The notes under the pieces were generated by a model. It saw nothing but the letters and a program-made list of their open reading frames with translations, made no database searches and was not told where the DNA came from. A stretch of DNA of 64,000 nt from Glycine soja (lineage: Eukaryota; Streptophyta; Magnoliopsida; Fabales; Fabaceae): the NCBI RefSeq assembly GCF_004193775.1, contig NC_041019.1, forward strand, positions 53,481,928-53,545,927. The letters are read 5' to 3'. The position numbers were made by a program, and so were the translations under genes. Of this stretch, positions 1-18,280 are shown piece by piece (position 1 is the stretch's first letter; each line of letters begins with the position of its first letter).

Positions 1-167
1 CAAAGTTATTTTATTCTCGGTTCAGCAAGACCTTTTGTTTCATTCGTGGGTATTTCTTTGACAAAGCTGATCTTGGTTCTAAGTTTTAACTAAAATTCTA
101 GTGATTTAACATTTTGCATACATGTAACTGCTTGGTTAACATGTTTCTTTTATTGCAACCTTGGTAG

Positions 168-361
168 GTTACTCCTTCAGTTTATCGTGGATTGGCAAAT
201 CACCAGGAGAGGAGGAAGCAGAGCTGCTGTACCATGTTATATCTCTAGGCACATTTGAAAGAGTGGCACCGGAATGGATGAAGGAGGACATCATGTTCAG
301 CCCTAGCATGTGCCCCATCTTCTTTGAAAGGATATCTCGTGTTATCAAGTTGAACCACTAG
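168..361 (+). CDS. 3'-terminal exon of an unrecognised gene (partial)
   Basis: A pyrimidine-rich tract and an AG at 166-167 are followed by an open frame to a TAG at 359-361. The exon begins in codon position 2 and encodes about 64 residues, including SFSLSWIGKSPGEEEAELLY and ending FFERISRVIKLNH. The mix of charged and hydrophobic residues looks like genuine protein, and an ordinary AT-rich 3' flank follows. I do not recognise the family. Everything upstream lies outside the window. Collinearity with Arabidopsis would suggest a counterpart of a gene just beyond At2g45500, but I could not match this tail to one. Confidence 0.6.
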
Positions 362-1515
362 TGTTCTTTTGTAGCATTGATCCGCCGAATCTGTATTTAC
401 TGTACATATTAACTGCTTAATTTTTATTTGGAGAACACTAAGTTGATTTTTGCGTGTAGATTAGTTTGTTTCTCTCCAATCCCATTTCATATTCCATTAG
501 CTAATTCAAAGAATCTGTAAGGTTATTTGGAAGAGCTTGTATAGCTTAGCTCGTTGTGTACTACAGCAAGAATTTAATTAAGCTTATGAAGGGAACGTGA
601 TTTTAAGAAAGGGACTTATATTTCTTCGCAAGTTTTTTTTAACCTAGTTTTAGACAAGTTTTGAGGTAAATGCTATGAAAAGTTTATATGACAGTAGTAA
701 GCTCTTGTAATTAATTTGCTTATTTCAATACACTCGAAGGGTCACATTTATTGTTAAAGGAGAAAATCATGATTACTTTCGCTTCTTAACATGATGATTT
801 TTAACTTACCATGATGATATAAGGATGAAAAAACTAGTTAGTCTGTGAGTCTGTTGTAAAAAGAGGTTTTTTTATGTAGCATTGAATTGATACTAATACT
901 GCATGATGATAGTGGCGTTTTCAAGTGTATTATGTATTTTTTACAAGTGAAATCCTGTCTGATACATCTATTTGATTAATCAATAGCATTTACTTAATCA
1001 GTTAAATATTTTAAAAACTTTACTACAACCAATTAAGTATATATTTGATAACTTATACAAAACCAGTTACATTCGTGACAAATTTTACTGTAATCAATCA
1101 ACTAAATATATAATTTAAAGACATACAGAATCATTTAAATATTTAACACATGTTATTACAATTTTTTTAATTATCATAATTAGAAATTTTAACTTTCTGA
1201 TAGATTCTTACAAACTTATTTTTTTTAATCAATTATGAGATTAATATTATTGTCATAAATAAAAAAATTAAATATTCAGTTATTCCTTTGCTTACCGAAG
1301 CACGTCATTGTCGTGTGACTGCTTGAGGCTTTGAGCCAAACAAGCTTACCCAATACACTTTTATTTACCAAAAATCAATCAAATCGAACAACACATTCAT
1401 TAAAAAGTAAAAACAAAAATCAAATCTAAATATACAATAATAAGTTAAACGCACGCAAACCCAAATTGGCTTTTGCGAGTGATGAAAAACACAGAATCGC
1501 GTTTGCGACTGAGGA
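362..1515. other. Intergenic spacer: 3' flank and promoter region
   Basis: AT-rich DNA between the terminal exon of the first gene and the start codon of the spastin-like gene. The last ~120 bases before the ATG at 1516 are less AT-rich and probably hold the 5' UTR. No supported ORF, RNA gene or clear TATA box was found. Confidence 0.6.
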
Positions 1516-8447
<6,932 letters not shown>

Positions 8448-11400
8448 AGTCATATTCTGATGCATATATATGCATGAAATAAAAAATAAAAATAAAAAAA
8501 AACTGTGTACATAACTGAAATTAGACTAGACGAAGGCATCAAGGTCAGTGGCTAAAATAATTCTAGCGGCTAGCCTTAAATGACTGCCTTTATTTATTTT
8601 AACATTTATTCTTTGTATATCTTTCTGAGATTACCATATTTAGGAATTGTAAATCCCTTCCCCCGGGGGTTTTCTGGGAAGAAAAAAGATTGATAAATTG
8701 CCCTGGAAATGAGGGGAGAAAAATATTCAAAAGAAGGTTTTTTTTTTTTTTTAAACATGGCAGTATATGAATTTTCAAGCTTTTAAATCGGAGTGTAGTA
8801 ATTCTTTCTATTTTATTCTTTTTTGCTTTTATCAATAGAGTATAGTGATTCTTTGAGACTTAGTTGAACCAGGGTAATGGATTTATCATAAACCTAGTTT
8901 TCGAGAGCATATTGGACATAATTTATGATGATGAGACTATGTTTTACGTCACAAGTATTCGTCTATTTCTCATATCACTGGCTATTATTTTTCTCTTGTA
9001 TGCTTTAATTTAATTTAGTTTAATCGTTAAATGTAACATTTGTATCATTCAATTTTCACGAAGAAACTTAAAAAAAAATAAGTTTAACAGATTTCACATC
9101 TTATCCAATCTGATGTACGGACATGACTAGCATTTCTTCACGTTGTTAATAAAATGCAGTAAAAAATGTTTTAAGCTGAATGCAGTGTTAAGGATTTTTC
9201 CTTAAAAAATAAGAAATAAAAAATGAGATACCTATTACAGCTTATTCCATACTTTAAAAATTGACAGAATTTTTGTCTTGGTTAGCAAAATATGGGGAAA
9301 TCTTCGTTCTCAGAAGGAAATTTTAATGGATATTCACAAATGTCCAAGAAAATGCTAGTCTCCTATCTTGGAAGAAAAAGTATTTGAATATACTTAAACC
9401 GGTGTGATAAAATTATCAATTACAACTCTTAATTTACCTGTATTGTAATGGTATCTAAATTCATAAATTGGGTCCTATATAATGCACCATAATTAATTGT
9501 ATATAATGCTTGACAAACTTTTTGAATCTTTTTCTTCTTAAAAGGAGATGAACTAAACACATTTTATGAAAGATTTTTAAAAAAAGTTAAGCACTTTAAT
9601 TTTTTAAAAGAAATAAATAAATAAATTTCTTTTAAAATATGTTAAAATCCCATTTTGAGTGGTTTAGTTTTAAAAACCAATTTTTAATTCAGTTTCAGGA
9701 TTTATTTTTTTCAATTTTAAAAAATGGTTGTTAATCTTGTGTCACAATCCAATCATCAGGACAAGTTAGAAACCTTGAAATTCATGGTCTGAGACAAGTT
9801 CAGGAATTTCAAAAAAGTTAATGAAAATAAATTATTTTTTAAAATAATTTGAATGAAATATTTGTATAATCTCTCATGATATATTACATAATTCATAATA
9901 TACAGGTAATATCTTAAATATCAAGAATTAAACATTTTTTTTCATGAAAATTAATGATAAATTATATATGCGGATCAAATTCGTTTTATGGAAGAGGTAA
10001 TAAAAAGTAAAAAAATGAGTTGATAAAAAAATATAAATATTTGTTCCCCCCTCTTTTTCCGTACTCTTTTCTCTCTTACGCCCTCCCCTCTCTTCCCCAT
10101 CTATTTCCTCACTCTTTGGTCTCTCCTTTCCCATTCTTTATGTTCTCTCTTGGTAATTTTTCAAGTTAGAAAATAGTAAAAATTATCAAACACCGACTTT
10201 ATTTTTTAACTTCTTATTTAAAAAAAAAAATCCACCTAAATAGGATATGAATCAAATGAAGCTTATCCACGAAAAAAAGAGCGTGGAAAGGAGTGTCTAA
10301 TATCTATGCACACGGTGAAGCCTAAATAAGGCCAAAGACACACATGGCACACTATGATTGAGTTAAGTGTGGAACAACTTCTCATTTTGTATTCATACCA
10401 ATTGTGTTACTTTGTTGTTGTCTGACAATATACTGTATCTTCTAGCACAGCCACCACCAATCCAAATTGAGCCCATGTGCTCCAGAAAATACTTTTAATC
10501 TCTTTTTTTATTTGTTTCACATTCCAAAAGTTATAAGAGAATTTATGTGAAACTTTCTTCTCTTTTTTTTGTTTAATTCTTTATGCATAATCATTATCAG
10601 AATTGCCGATGGAGAATCTGTATAAGAGTATAGCTGTGTAGGTGGATATGATGGAAATAATTAATATTCAAATTATACATATTTAATTATTATCAAGTGT
10701 TGCACATGTTTAATAATATCTAAATTTTGCAACCAACATCAGATTATTTACTTTAATCATTTTAAATTATAATGAATTTATTATTCAAACGATTGTTAGT
10801 TTAGTTTACAACAACTCTCATTGGTTACTTTTTGCATTGAATGTTGGGGTTTCTATATTTCCTTTAAAAATTGTATTTCTTTGTTGGGGGCATCTATTTT
10901 CTATCTACAACAAAAAAGTATTTAGTAAATGAATTAAGGAATTGAAAAATAAATAAAGTGGGAACATGAGATTTACTATAAAGAAAATTTAAAATAAAAC
11001 ACCACAAACATTAAATATAGAATGAATAAAAAGTTGATTATTTATTTATCCTGGCATATCTAGATGGTTTTAAAATAAAATTGGAGAGATATATGGATGA
11101 GTGAAGAACCTTCGGTTCAACACCAACAAGGCAAATTAAAGTGGTGGTTTGCATATATGTGGTATCAGGTGTGTGTGGTTTGCAACCACAAATTAATTGA
11201 ACAGTCATGAATCTAATAAATAATTAAATACATTATACATTGTTAATGAATAAAAATTAAATAGTATCATTTAATTTTTTATATATCATTTTTAATAAAG
11301 TTAGCATTATTTACATAAAACATATGTTTTATGCACAAATTTTATTCTAAATAATAATGAAAGTTAATAAAAGTTATTATATATTTTGAATATAAAATTT

Positions 11401-11498
11401 CTAATAACTATTTTTTTAGTAATAATCTTTTCAATAATTTTTATTAATATTAAAAATCATAAGTTTATTAATAAATGTAGTATAATCCACTAATATAA

Positions 11499-11535
<37 letters not shown>

Positions 11536-12055
11536 GAAAATTAATTGACACGCAAGTAACATGAAAGGGAAAAAAATTTCAGATAATTTTGCTTGCTATA
11601 GAATGAAATATAATTAAGATCAATAGTCCTGCTCTGGTTATAATATCTAACTTGATTTCACGAATCTGTGTATTACAACATATAATCCCATGTAATTCTC
11701 GATGTAATTACAATCTTGTTATAATTTATAACTAAAAGTTAGCTAAAATATAAAATGTGGGCTGTAGCGTAGTTTTGGTAGGTATTAGATAAAAGTTTGA
11801 AAAGTTAATTTATTAAATTATAAGTATTTTATAAAATTAAGTAATGAAGTAATTAAAAAATGTAAAATTATAGAAAAATAATAAAATCATAATTTATTTA
11901 AAAATAATAATTAAAAAATTGAATAAATAACTTATTTGATTATTTATCTTATTTTTTATTTAATTTGATTTTTTATCTTTTAAATGTTTTATCTAACATA
12001 GCTTAAAATGAGTGTTACTCTTAGTTAGCATCTTTTAATATCGATCAAATGATTT

Positions 12056-12770
12056 ATTTGATTATTTATCTTATTTTTTTATTTAATTTTGATTTTTTAT
12101 CTTTTAAAAAAATTAATTTGATCGTTTTTTTTTTCAGTTTAATCATCTATTTTTTAAAAAGATTATTTTGATCATTTATATAATATTTTTGTTCAATTCA
12201 GGCATTCAATCCTTTTAAGATTCACATCTTAAATCATTTAAGAATGAAATTTTTTAGTTAAAAATGAAGTGAAGTGGAAGGGAAAAAAACTGAACAACAA
12301 CTTATTTTTAAATAATTAATGATGTTAATTTCAAATAGACACATATTAAACTAAACAAAAAAAAGATATATGTTTAAATTAAACCAAAATATAAGAGAAA
12401 TGATCATATTCAACTTTTTAAAAAAATACAAATGACTAAACTGAAAAAAAAAACAAAGTAACACTTAATTAGAGTTATTATTTTCTGTTTTCATTTTTTG
12501 AAATAATTTTTATTTTTAAATTTTCAAGATTTAGAAAACACGTATCAAGAAAAAAATATTTGAAGATACCAACAAAAAAGGCAGAAAATGTTTATTTGTT
12601 GTTTTCAATTTTAGATCTTTTAAACAATCGTATTTTTATTTATTTATTTGTTTTTTTAGAATAAAAACAAAAAACACTTAAATCAAACATCATCTTAGAT
12701 AAAATGATCAAATTAAATTTTTTAAGAGATAAAGGACTAAATTTAAAAAAATAAAAGACAAAGATCATTT
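12056..12770. repeat. Nested foldback (long inverted repeat), MITE-like
   Basis: Two pairs of inverted arms are nested. Outer arms are about 12056-12127 and 12699-12770 (TTTATC, TTTTAAAAAA and TTAATTTGATC motifs against their complements). Inner arms are about 12124-12200 and 12375-12456, sharing TTTTTTTTTTCAGTTTA against TAAACTGAAAAAAAAA. No coding capacity. A related arm occurs near 21765-21880. Confidence 0.6.
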
Positions 12771-15599
12771 ACCCTTTAAGATTTCTTTGTTTGTCTATTT
12801 ACCAACTTCATAAGCAAGCAAAACCACCATGAATTTTCGCCCACAGTTCAAAGGTAGCATTTACGGAATTTTTCTTCTATAACATTGTGAAGTAATTAAC
12901 AAAATATGACAACTGTCATATTTTATTTTCTCTTGACACAAGCAAAGGGAGGAAAACTTTTGTGAGGGCAAAGAAAGCCAAATTAAAGGAGCTTGAAATT
13001 ATATATACTTATAGTACCAAGCATGGTGTCGTTGGGATAAATAAGAAAACTAGCCAAAGTATCATATAATAGTGGGTGATGGTTATGTTGGGGACATGTG
13101 GGAAAGTTTTTATGGTTACGTTATGATGTGCATTCCACTTTCCTCCAGCCATAAATGGATCATGCCAAGCACTAGGGTCAATACTCAATCGTCAACATGC
13201 TTCTAGCATTTCACAATATTATCTCTTTTTATAGCATCTCTTGGTCCCATCTCTTTTAACATTGCAGACACTAAAGTTGGCATTATTACCTATCTCTTGC
13301 CAGCCATATATATATATATCAGAAATCATTTTGTTTTTCTTTTAAGGAGAAATCATTTTGTTAAAGATGGAAAAATGCATTTAATTATGTGTGGATATTT
13401 TTTAATCCCTTGCAAGATAATTATAATTCTAGATTATTTTATACTGACTAACTAAGAAAAAATAATTACTTGATGAAAGCAAATAGTAATTTAACTAAAT
13501 TACTCTTACATTATTATTAATTTATTTTTAAATTTTATAATTTATCATTAATATATAAAAAATATAAGTGAAAAAACATAATTGAAGATATATTAAAAAA
13601 TTAAAATAATAATTATTTTAGAACAATTTTTTTCTTACATAATAATTATAATGGAATAGAGGATTACATATCATACACGTAAATTTAATCAAGAAAAAAA
13701 TAATACAACTATATAAATTACCTATGAATTAATATTGGAAACTTGAAGGCGTGCTGTGCTAGCTGTTCCTAGTGAGGGTATTTCTGTAACCTACCCTTAC
13801 AGTTTTCTATGAATACATAAAAGATTTTTTTTTTTTTTTCAGAAAAGTTAATATGGTTTATGGGATCAGATTTTGTGTACAAGTTACCTCCAAACACTTT
13901 TTTTCATGGCGTCGTTCGTGATTTGTCTAGTTTTTCTTTTCTCCTTTTCCTTTTACGGTATTTGATTGGGTTATTTGAGAAAATTAATAATAATCATTTT
14001 AGGCATTGATAATTATTATGATTTTTTTTCTAATAATCACTTTAACGCTATTTTTCTTTAGTGATAATGAGGATAAAACTAAAAGCAAATCATCAATATT
14101 TCACTAATGTTTTAAGAAGATAAAGAAAAAGGTAAATAAACAAAACTGGGGGAGTATTTGAATGATTATATTGACCAAGCAAGAGTTGAATTTGAAGCAG
14201 GTAAAAAGGGGACAAATTCATCATAGCAAGTAACCGTTGGAAGAGGGTCAAAAAGAGGGAGAAAATCATCACTTGAGTGCTGAACTTTCAAACAAACAAA
14301 CAGATAAGTCTCTCTGCAAACCCCTTTTCGCTGCAAATTTATGTTAACCACGTGCAGTATGGTCTTGTTTGTACCACTTTCTCTTTTTTAATTGAGCTAG
14401 CTCTTGGTAAATGCAACTGAACTGGGAAATCCCAGCTCAAGGTTTAAGTTTCATACACAGAAATGTTTGACAAGTTAGTACATAAATATTATTTTATATG
14501 GAGGTACTGAATGTATACTCAAATAGGATTGTCCTAGAAAGAAATAAAAAAGGCATATACTCCTATTGTCCTATGACTCCTAAGTCCTATATCTTTTAAT
14601 ACTATGTACTTAGATCAAATTGCATTTGCATGAAATGATTTTGCCTCAAACAATAAAATATATTCTTTTTTGAAATAACAATAATATATATCTTCTAAAT
14701 AACTGAGGATGATATTAAATAACTTTTAACATTAATTCGAAAAGTAATATAATATTTAAGAATGCATACTATATATTCATGTAGTCCCCTCTCTCGTTTT
14801 TTTGTTGGAATGTAGTCCCCTCTCTCTCAAGTCAAAGGAAACTGAATTTTGTTCAGTTAAATATCTCAATATAGAAAAATATATATTATCTTATACTTTC
14901 AAATTTTTGCTACTCAAATTTATCATTTCATAGGTAAAGTTTTTTTTTTTTTACAAATTTTGTAAAAGAAATGACACATAAAATGCATTAATTCTATAAA
15001 AATTACAAAAAAAATGCTTTTACTTGTACTAATCATAAATAAAGAAAAAATATACATTAATATAATATAAGTTATTACTACTTTAACGAATTCATAATTT
15101 TATCATCTTTCAATTTTATTCTTACTAATGAAAATAATATTTGAATAATTTTCAATTAATTTGATTTGTACATACTTAATTAATAACATATTTCACTTAA
15201 TATATGCTATCTTATACATTTAATTTTTAATTTTTATAATTGATTTTTTTAATTTGTAAAATTAATTTAAGCATAAAAATGCATTAATTCTAAGCATAAT
15301 ATAAAATATATTTTATTTAAATTTCAATTTGCAATCGAGGATGAAATATTTTATTGACAAAAAATAAGTTTAATAGAAACAGCTTAAAAATAATGAAATT
15401 GAAATATTTTATTGACAAAAAATAAGTTTTATTGCTAGTTACCTGTATAATTAAAAATATTAAGAATGTTTGGACATTTAAAATAATTAAAATTAAAAGT
15501 TAGTTTAAAAATTATTGTTGATGTCACACGTGACACGACACGAGTGTACATACTAGTAGTACTACAATTAAATCTTTCAAAAAAAAAAAAAATAGTACA

Positions 15600-15720
15600 A
15601 TTAAGTGTGTCGGTTGGCTAAGTTGGTAAAATAACACATACTGCGAGTGACTGGAAATTTTTATAATCAATTTTGACTTTTGTCTTTTACCTTTGGCCTC
15701 TTCCCACTATCCATGCATAA
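15600..15720 (+). repeat. Possible tRNA-derived SINE fragment (weak)
   Basis: GTTGGCTAAGTTGGTAA near 15611 fits a Pol III A-box (TRGCNNAGYNGG). The expected B-box about 35 bases on is too diverged to confirm. Confidence 0.25.
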
Positions 15721-16777
15721 TATGTATGCTTATTAATATTAAGTTTGATCATCATATGCTAAATTTATGTAAAATCTATTAAATTACACGAGTTTCTTTA
15801 TCATCTGATAAATTGTACATAAAATTTAATCAACAATATTTTCATAAAAACATGTTATTAGAAATTCTTTTATTAGCTATCAGCAATTCATGATTCACCC
15901 ATAATAATCCTTCATCAAGATCAAGACTACTCCCAAATCTCTTTTGATTGTTGGCTACAAAACTATTCCCAAATGGGCAACCCTAACAAAGATTCTATTC
16001 TATTCTATGGCAAAGTTGGTAACGTTACAAATACAAAAACCCTTCCGCGGTTTTCGAATTTAGAACGTTACAAACACACACAAGACAGCGTTCCATAAGA
16101 CCCCAAACACAACTTAAAAACTTTGAAAAAGACAGAAGAAAGGGACAAGGGCACATGAGTCATTTCACCATAAAGAGCAGAAACCAAGCCAACAAATGCC
16201 ACGACCCCTCTTTCCATTTTCCAGCTGTGACCAAATCATCCTAGCCCCCCCTCACATGGCCCTCCACAACTCAACCATAGTTAGTTAGTTACCATTTCCT
16301 TAGCCATTATACTCCTTTTTTCCCTTGTAAAAACTATTAAGAATTGAGATGAGGCTTCTGAAGGTTATAATCGAGATTTCGTATAAAAAAAAACTTAAAA
16401 GAGAAAATACTGAAATAGGATGGGTATCTTTAAATTAGTTGAATTTTACATAAATATCAATAAATAAACATATGGGCTTTGATTAAACTATATATGGCCA
16501 TGGTTATTATTTTAAAATTTTGATTAAAATGTTTTTTTACAGCAATTTTGATTAAATGTTAAATCCCCTCTTACAATGTTATTTTAATAATTTTCTTTTT
16601 ATTTTATTAAAATAGGTATAAAATAAAAAAAGTAAGTATACTTAATGTGTTGAAATATTAAAAAACAAAGTTTTTGCATTCGATGATTTGAAATTATCCT
16701 TAATTAATATTAGTCCTTAAAAATAATTTTAAAGAACTAAAACACATGTTTTTTTGTAAAAAGAAAAAGATTTATTA

Positions 16778-16785
16778 TATATAAA
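16778..16785 (+). promoter_or_regulatory. Candidate TATA box of the FLA gene
   Basis: TATATAAA lies about 250 bases upstream of the ATG. The region after it becomes CT-rich, typical of a plant core promoter and leader. Confidence 0.45.
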
Positions 16786-16890
16786 ATACAAAAAACGTAA
16801 CGAATGTATCCATTTGTTGGATATCTGTACCTTATTTTTTCATAAAAACAACTAAAATTAAAGAGAAAAAAAATCTTTAACCATGGTTTA

Positions 16891-16907
16891 ACCAAACCCA
16901 ACCTAAC
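16891..16907 (+). promoter_or_regulatory. Paired MYB-type (SMRE/AC-like) motifs upstream of FLA
   Basis: ACCAAAC (16891-16897) and ACCTAAC (16901-16907) both fit the secondary-wall MYB-responsive consensus ACC(A/T)A(A/C)(T/C). They lie 122-139 bases before the ATG, possibly within the leader. Whether they work is inference. Confidence 0.4.
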
Positions 16908-16947
16908 CCCACTCACACTCACCCCAATCTCCCATACCATCTTTTAA

Positions 16948-17028
16948 CTCCTTCTCTAACTCCTCACTCCCACTCCCACTCCCACTTCCACTTCCACTCT
17001 CTCACACACTCTCTTATTGTCTCTCCAT
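16948..17028 (+). repeat. CT-rich leader with (CCCACT)n-type repeats
   Basis: Repeated CTCCCACTCCCACT and CTTCCACTTCCACT units run almost to the FLA start codon: a pyrimidine patch of the kind common in plant 5' leaders. Confidence 0.65.
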
Positions 17029-17029
17029 C

Positions 17030-18280
17030 ATGGCTCACATTCTCCCTTTCCTCCTCCTCACCCTCCTCGCCGCCACCGCCTCCGCCCACAATATCACCGA
17101 CATTCTCGCCGCCAACCCCGACTACAGCGACTTCAACGGCTTCCTCTCCCAAACCGGCCTCGCCGGCGAAATCAACACCCGCCAGACCATCACCGTCCTC
17201 GTCCTCAACAACGCCGCCCTCTCCGCCGTGGCCGCAAAACACCCCCTCTCCGTCGTCAAAAACCTCCTCAGCCTCCACATCCTCCTCGACTACTTCGACA
17301 ACACAAAGCTCCACCAGATCCCCAACGGCACCACGCTCTCCACCACTCTCTACCAAACCACCGGCAATGCCAACGGCAACGTCGGCTCCGTCAACATCAC
17401 CGACCTCAAAGGCGGTAAGGTTGGCTTCGGCTCCGCTGCTCCCGGCTCCAAACTCGACTCCTCCTACACCAAATCCGTCAAACAAATCCCCTACAACATC
17501 TCCGTCATGGAAATCAGCGCGCCGATCATTTCGCCGGGGATCCTCGCGGCTCCGCCTCCCTCAGCCGACGTTAACATAACGGCGCTCATCGAAAAAGCCG
17601 GATGCAAAACGTTCGCCTCACTCATCTCCTCTAACGGACTCATTAAAACGTTTCAGTCAACGGCGGATAAAGGTTTGACTATTTTCGCTCCTAACGATGA
17701 AGCGTTTAAGGCGAAAGGCGTACCTGATTTGAGCAAGCTCACGAACGCTGAAGTTGTTTCGCTCTTACAGTATCACGCCGCCGCTAAGTATCTTCCCGTT
17801 GGATCTCTGAAAACGACGAAGGATTCAATTAACACGTTGGCCTCCAACGGCGCCGGAAAGTTCGATTTGACCGTTTCCGTCGCCGGAGATTCCCTTACGC
17901 TCCACACCGGAGTCGATTCCTCGAGGATAGCGGAGACGATTCTCGATTCCACTCCGCTTTCGATTTATTCTGTGGACAGCGTTCTTCTTCCGCCGGAGCT
18001 GTTCGCGAAGTCGCCGTCTCCTGCCCCGGCGCCGGGACCGGTTACTGCGCCTTCTCCCTCGCCGGTGTCAACTCCATCGGAAGCACCTTCGCCGCTTCCG
18101 GCATCGCCTCCGGCTCCAGCGGGAGAGACTCCTGCCGGTGCTCCGGCGGATGCACCGTCCTCGGAGGCTGAGCGGAGCACTTCCGGCAAGAGTGACGGTG
18201 TTCACGTGAAAGCTTCTGCGACTCTCACTGTTGCAGTGATTGCATTGTCTGCCTTTGTGATTTCTGCTACCTTTATGTAA
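17030..18280 (+). CDS. FLA8: Fasciclin-like arabinogalactan protein, FLA8/FLA10 type
   Basis: A single-exon ORF encodes 416 aa. Residues 1-19 are a signal peptide cleaved before HNITDILA. The first FAS1 domain is ~20-165 and contains TITVLVLNN and the H-box-like [10 protein letters not shown]. The second is ~185-330, with [12 protein letters not shown]. Both have N-glycosylation sequons. A Pro/Ala/Ser-rich arabinogalactan region ([11 protein letters not shown], ~331-385) follows. The last ~20 residues are hydrophobic, consistent with GPI anchoring. FLA proteins are plasma-membrane or wall glycoproteins linked to adhesion and wall architecture. Segments such as [15 protein letters not shown] and [19 protein letters not shown] closely resemble Arabidopsis FLA8 (At2g45470), and the neighbours agree. 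FLA10 is the paralogue it could be confused with. The first half is strongly C-ending in codon use compared with the surrounding DNA. Confidence 0.93.
   Translation: MAHILPFLLLTLLAATASAHNITDILAANPDYSDFNGFLSQTGLAGEINTRQTITVLVLNNAALSAVAAKHPLSVVKNLLSLHILLDYFDNTKLHQIPNGTTLSTTLYQTTGNANGNVGSVNITDLKGGKVGFGSAAPGSKLDSSYTKSVKQIPYNISVMEISAPIISPGILAAPPPSADVNITALIEKAGCKTFASLISSNGLIKTFQSTADKGLTIFAPNDEAFKAKGVPDLSKLTNAEVVSLLQYHAAAKYLPVGSLKTTKDSINTLASNGAGKFDLTVSVAGDSLTLHTGVDSSRIAETILDSTPLSIYSVDSVLLPPELFAKSPSPAPAPGPVTAPSPSPVSTPSEAPSPLPASPPAPAGETPAGAPADAPSSEAERSTSGKSDGVHVKASATLTVAVIALSAFVISATFM

Larger units (their letters stand above)
8448..17029. other. AT-rich gene desert (8.6 kb)
   Basis: No ORF here has protein-like composition. 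The sequence is dominated by A/T runs, a (TTA)n tract near 11502-11535, the foldback structure at 12056-12770 and a possible SINE fragment near 15600. The last ~250 bases are the promoter and leader of the FLA gene. In Arabidopsis this interval holds GRF9 and AUR3; I see neither a WRC/QLQ nor a kinase motif here. Confidence 0.6.

Noticed and set aside
14166..14351. Minus-strand 61-codon ORF in the desert
   Set aside because: Isolated, short, no splice partners or family resemblance.
16964..17485. 173-codon minus-strand ORF over the FLA gene
   Set aside because: Shadow of the C-rich codon use of FLA; translation is Gly/Glu/Val low complexity with no domain.
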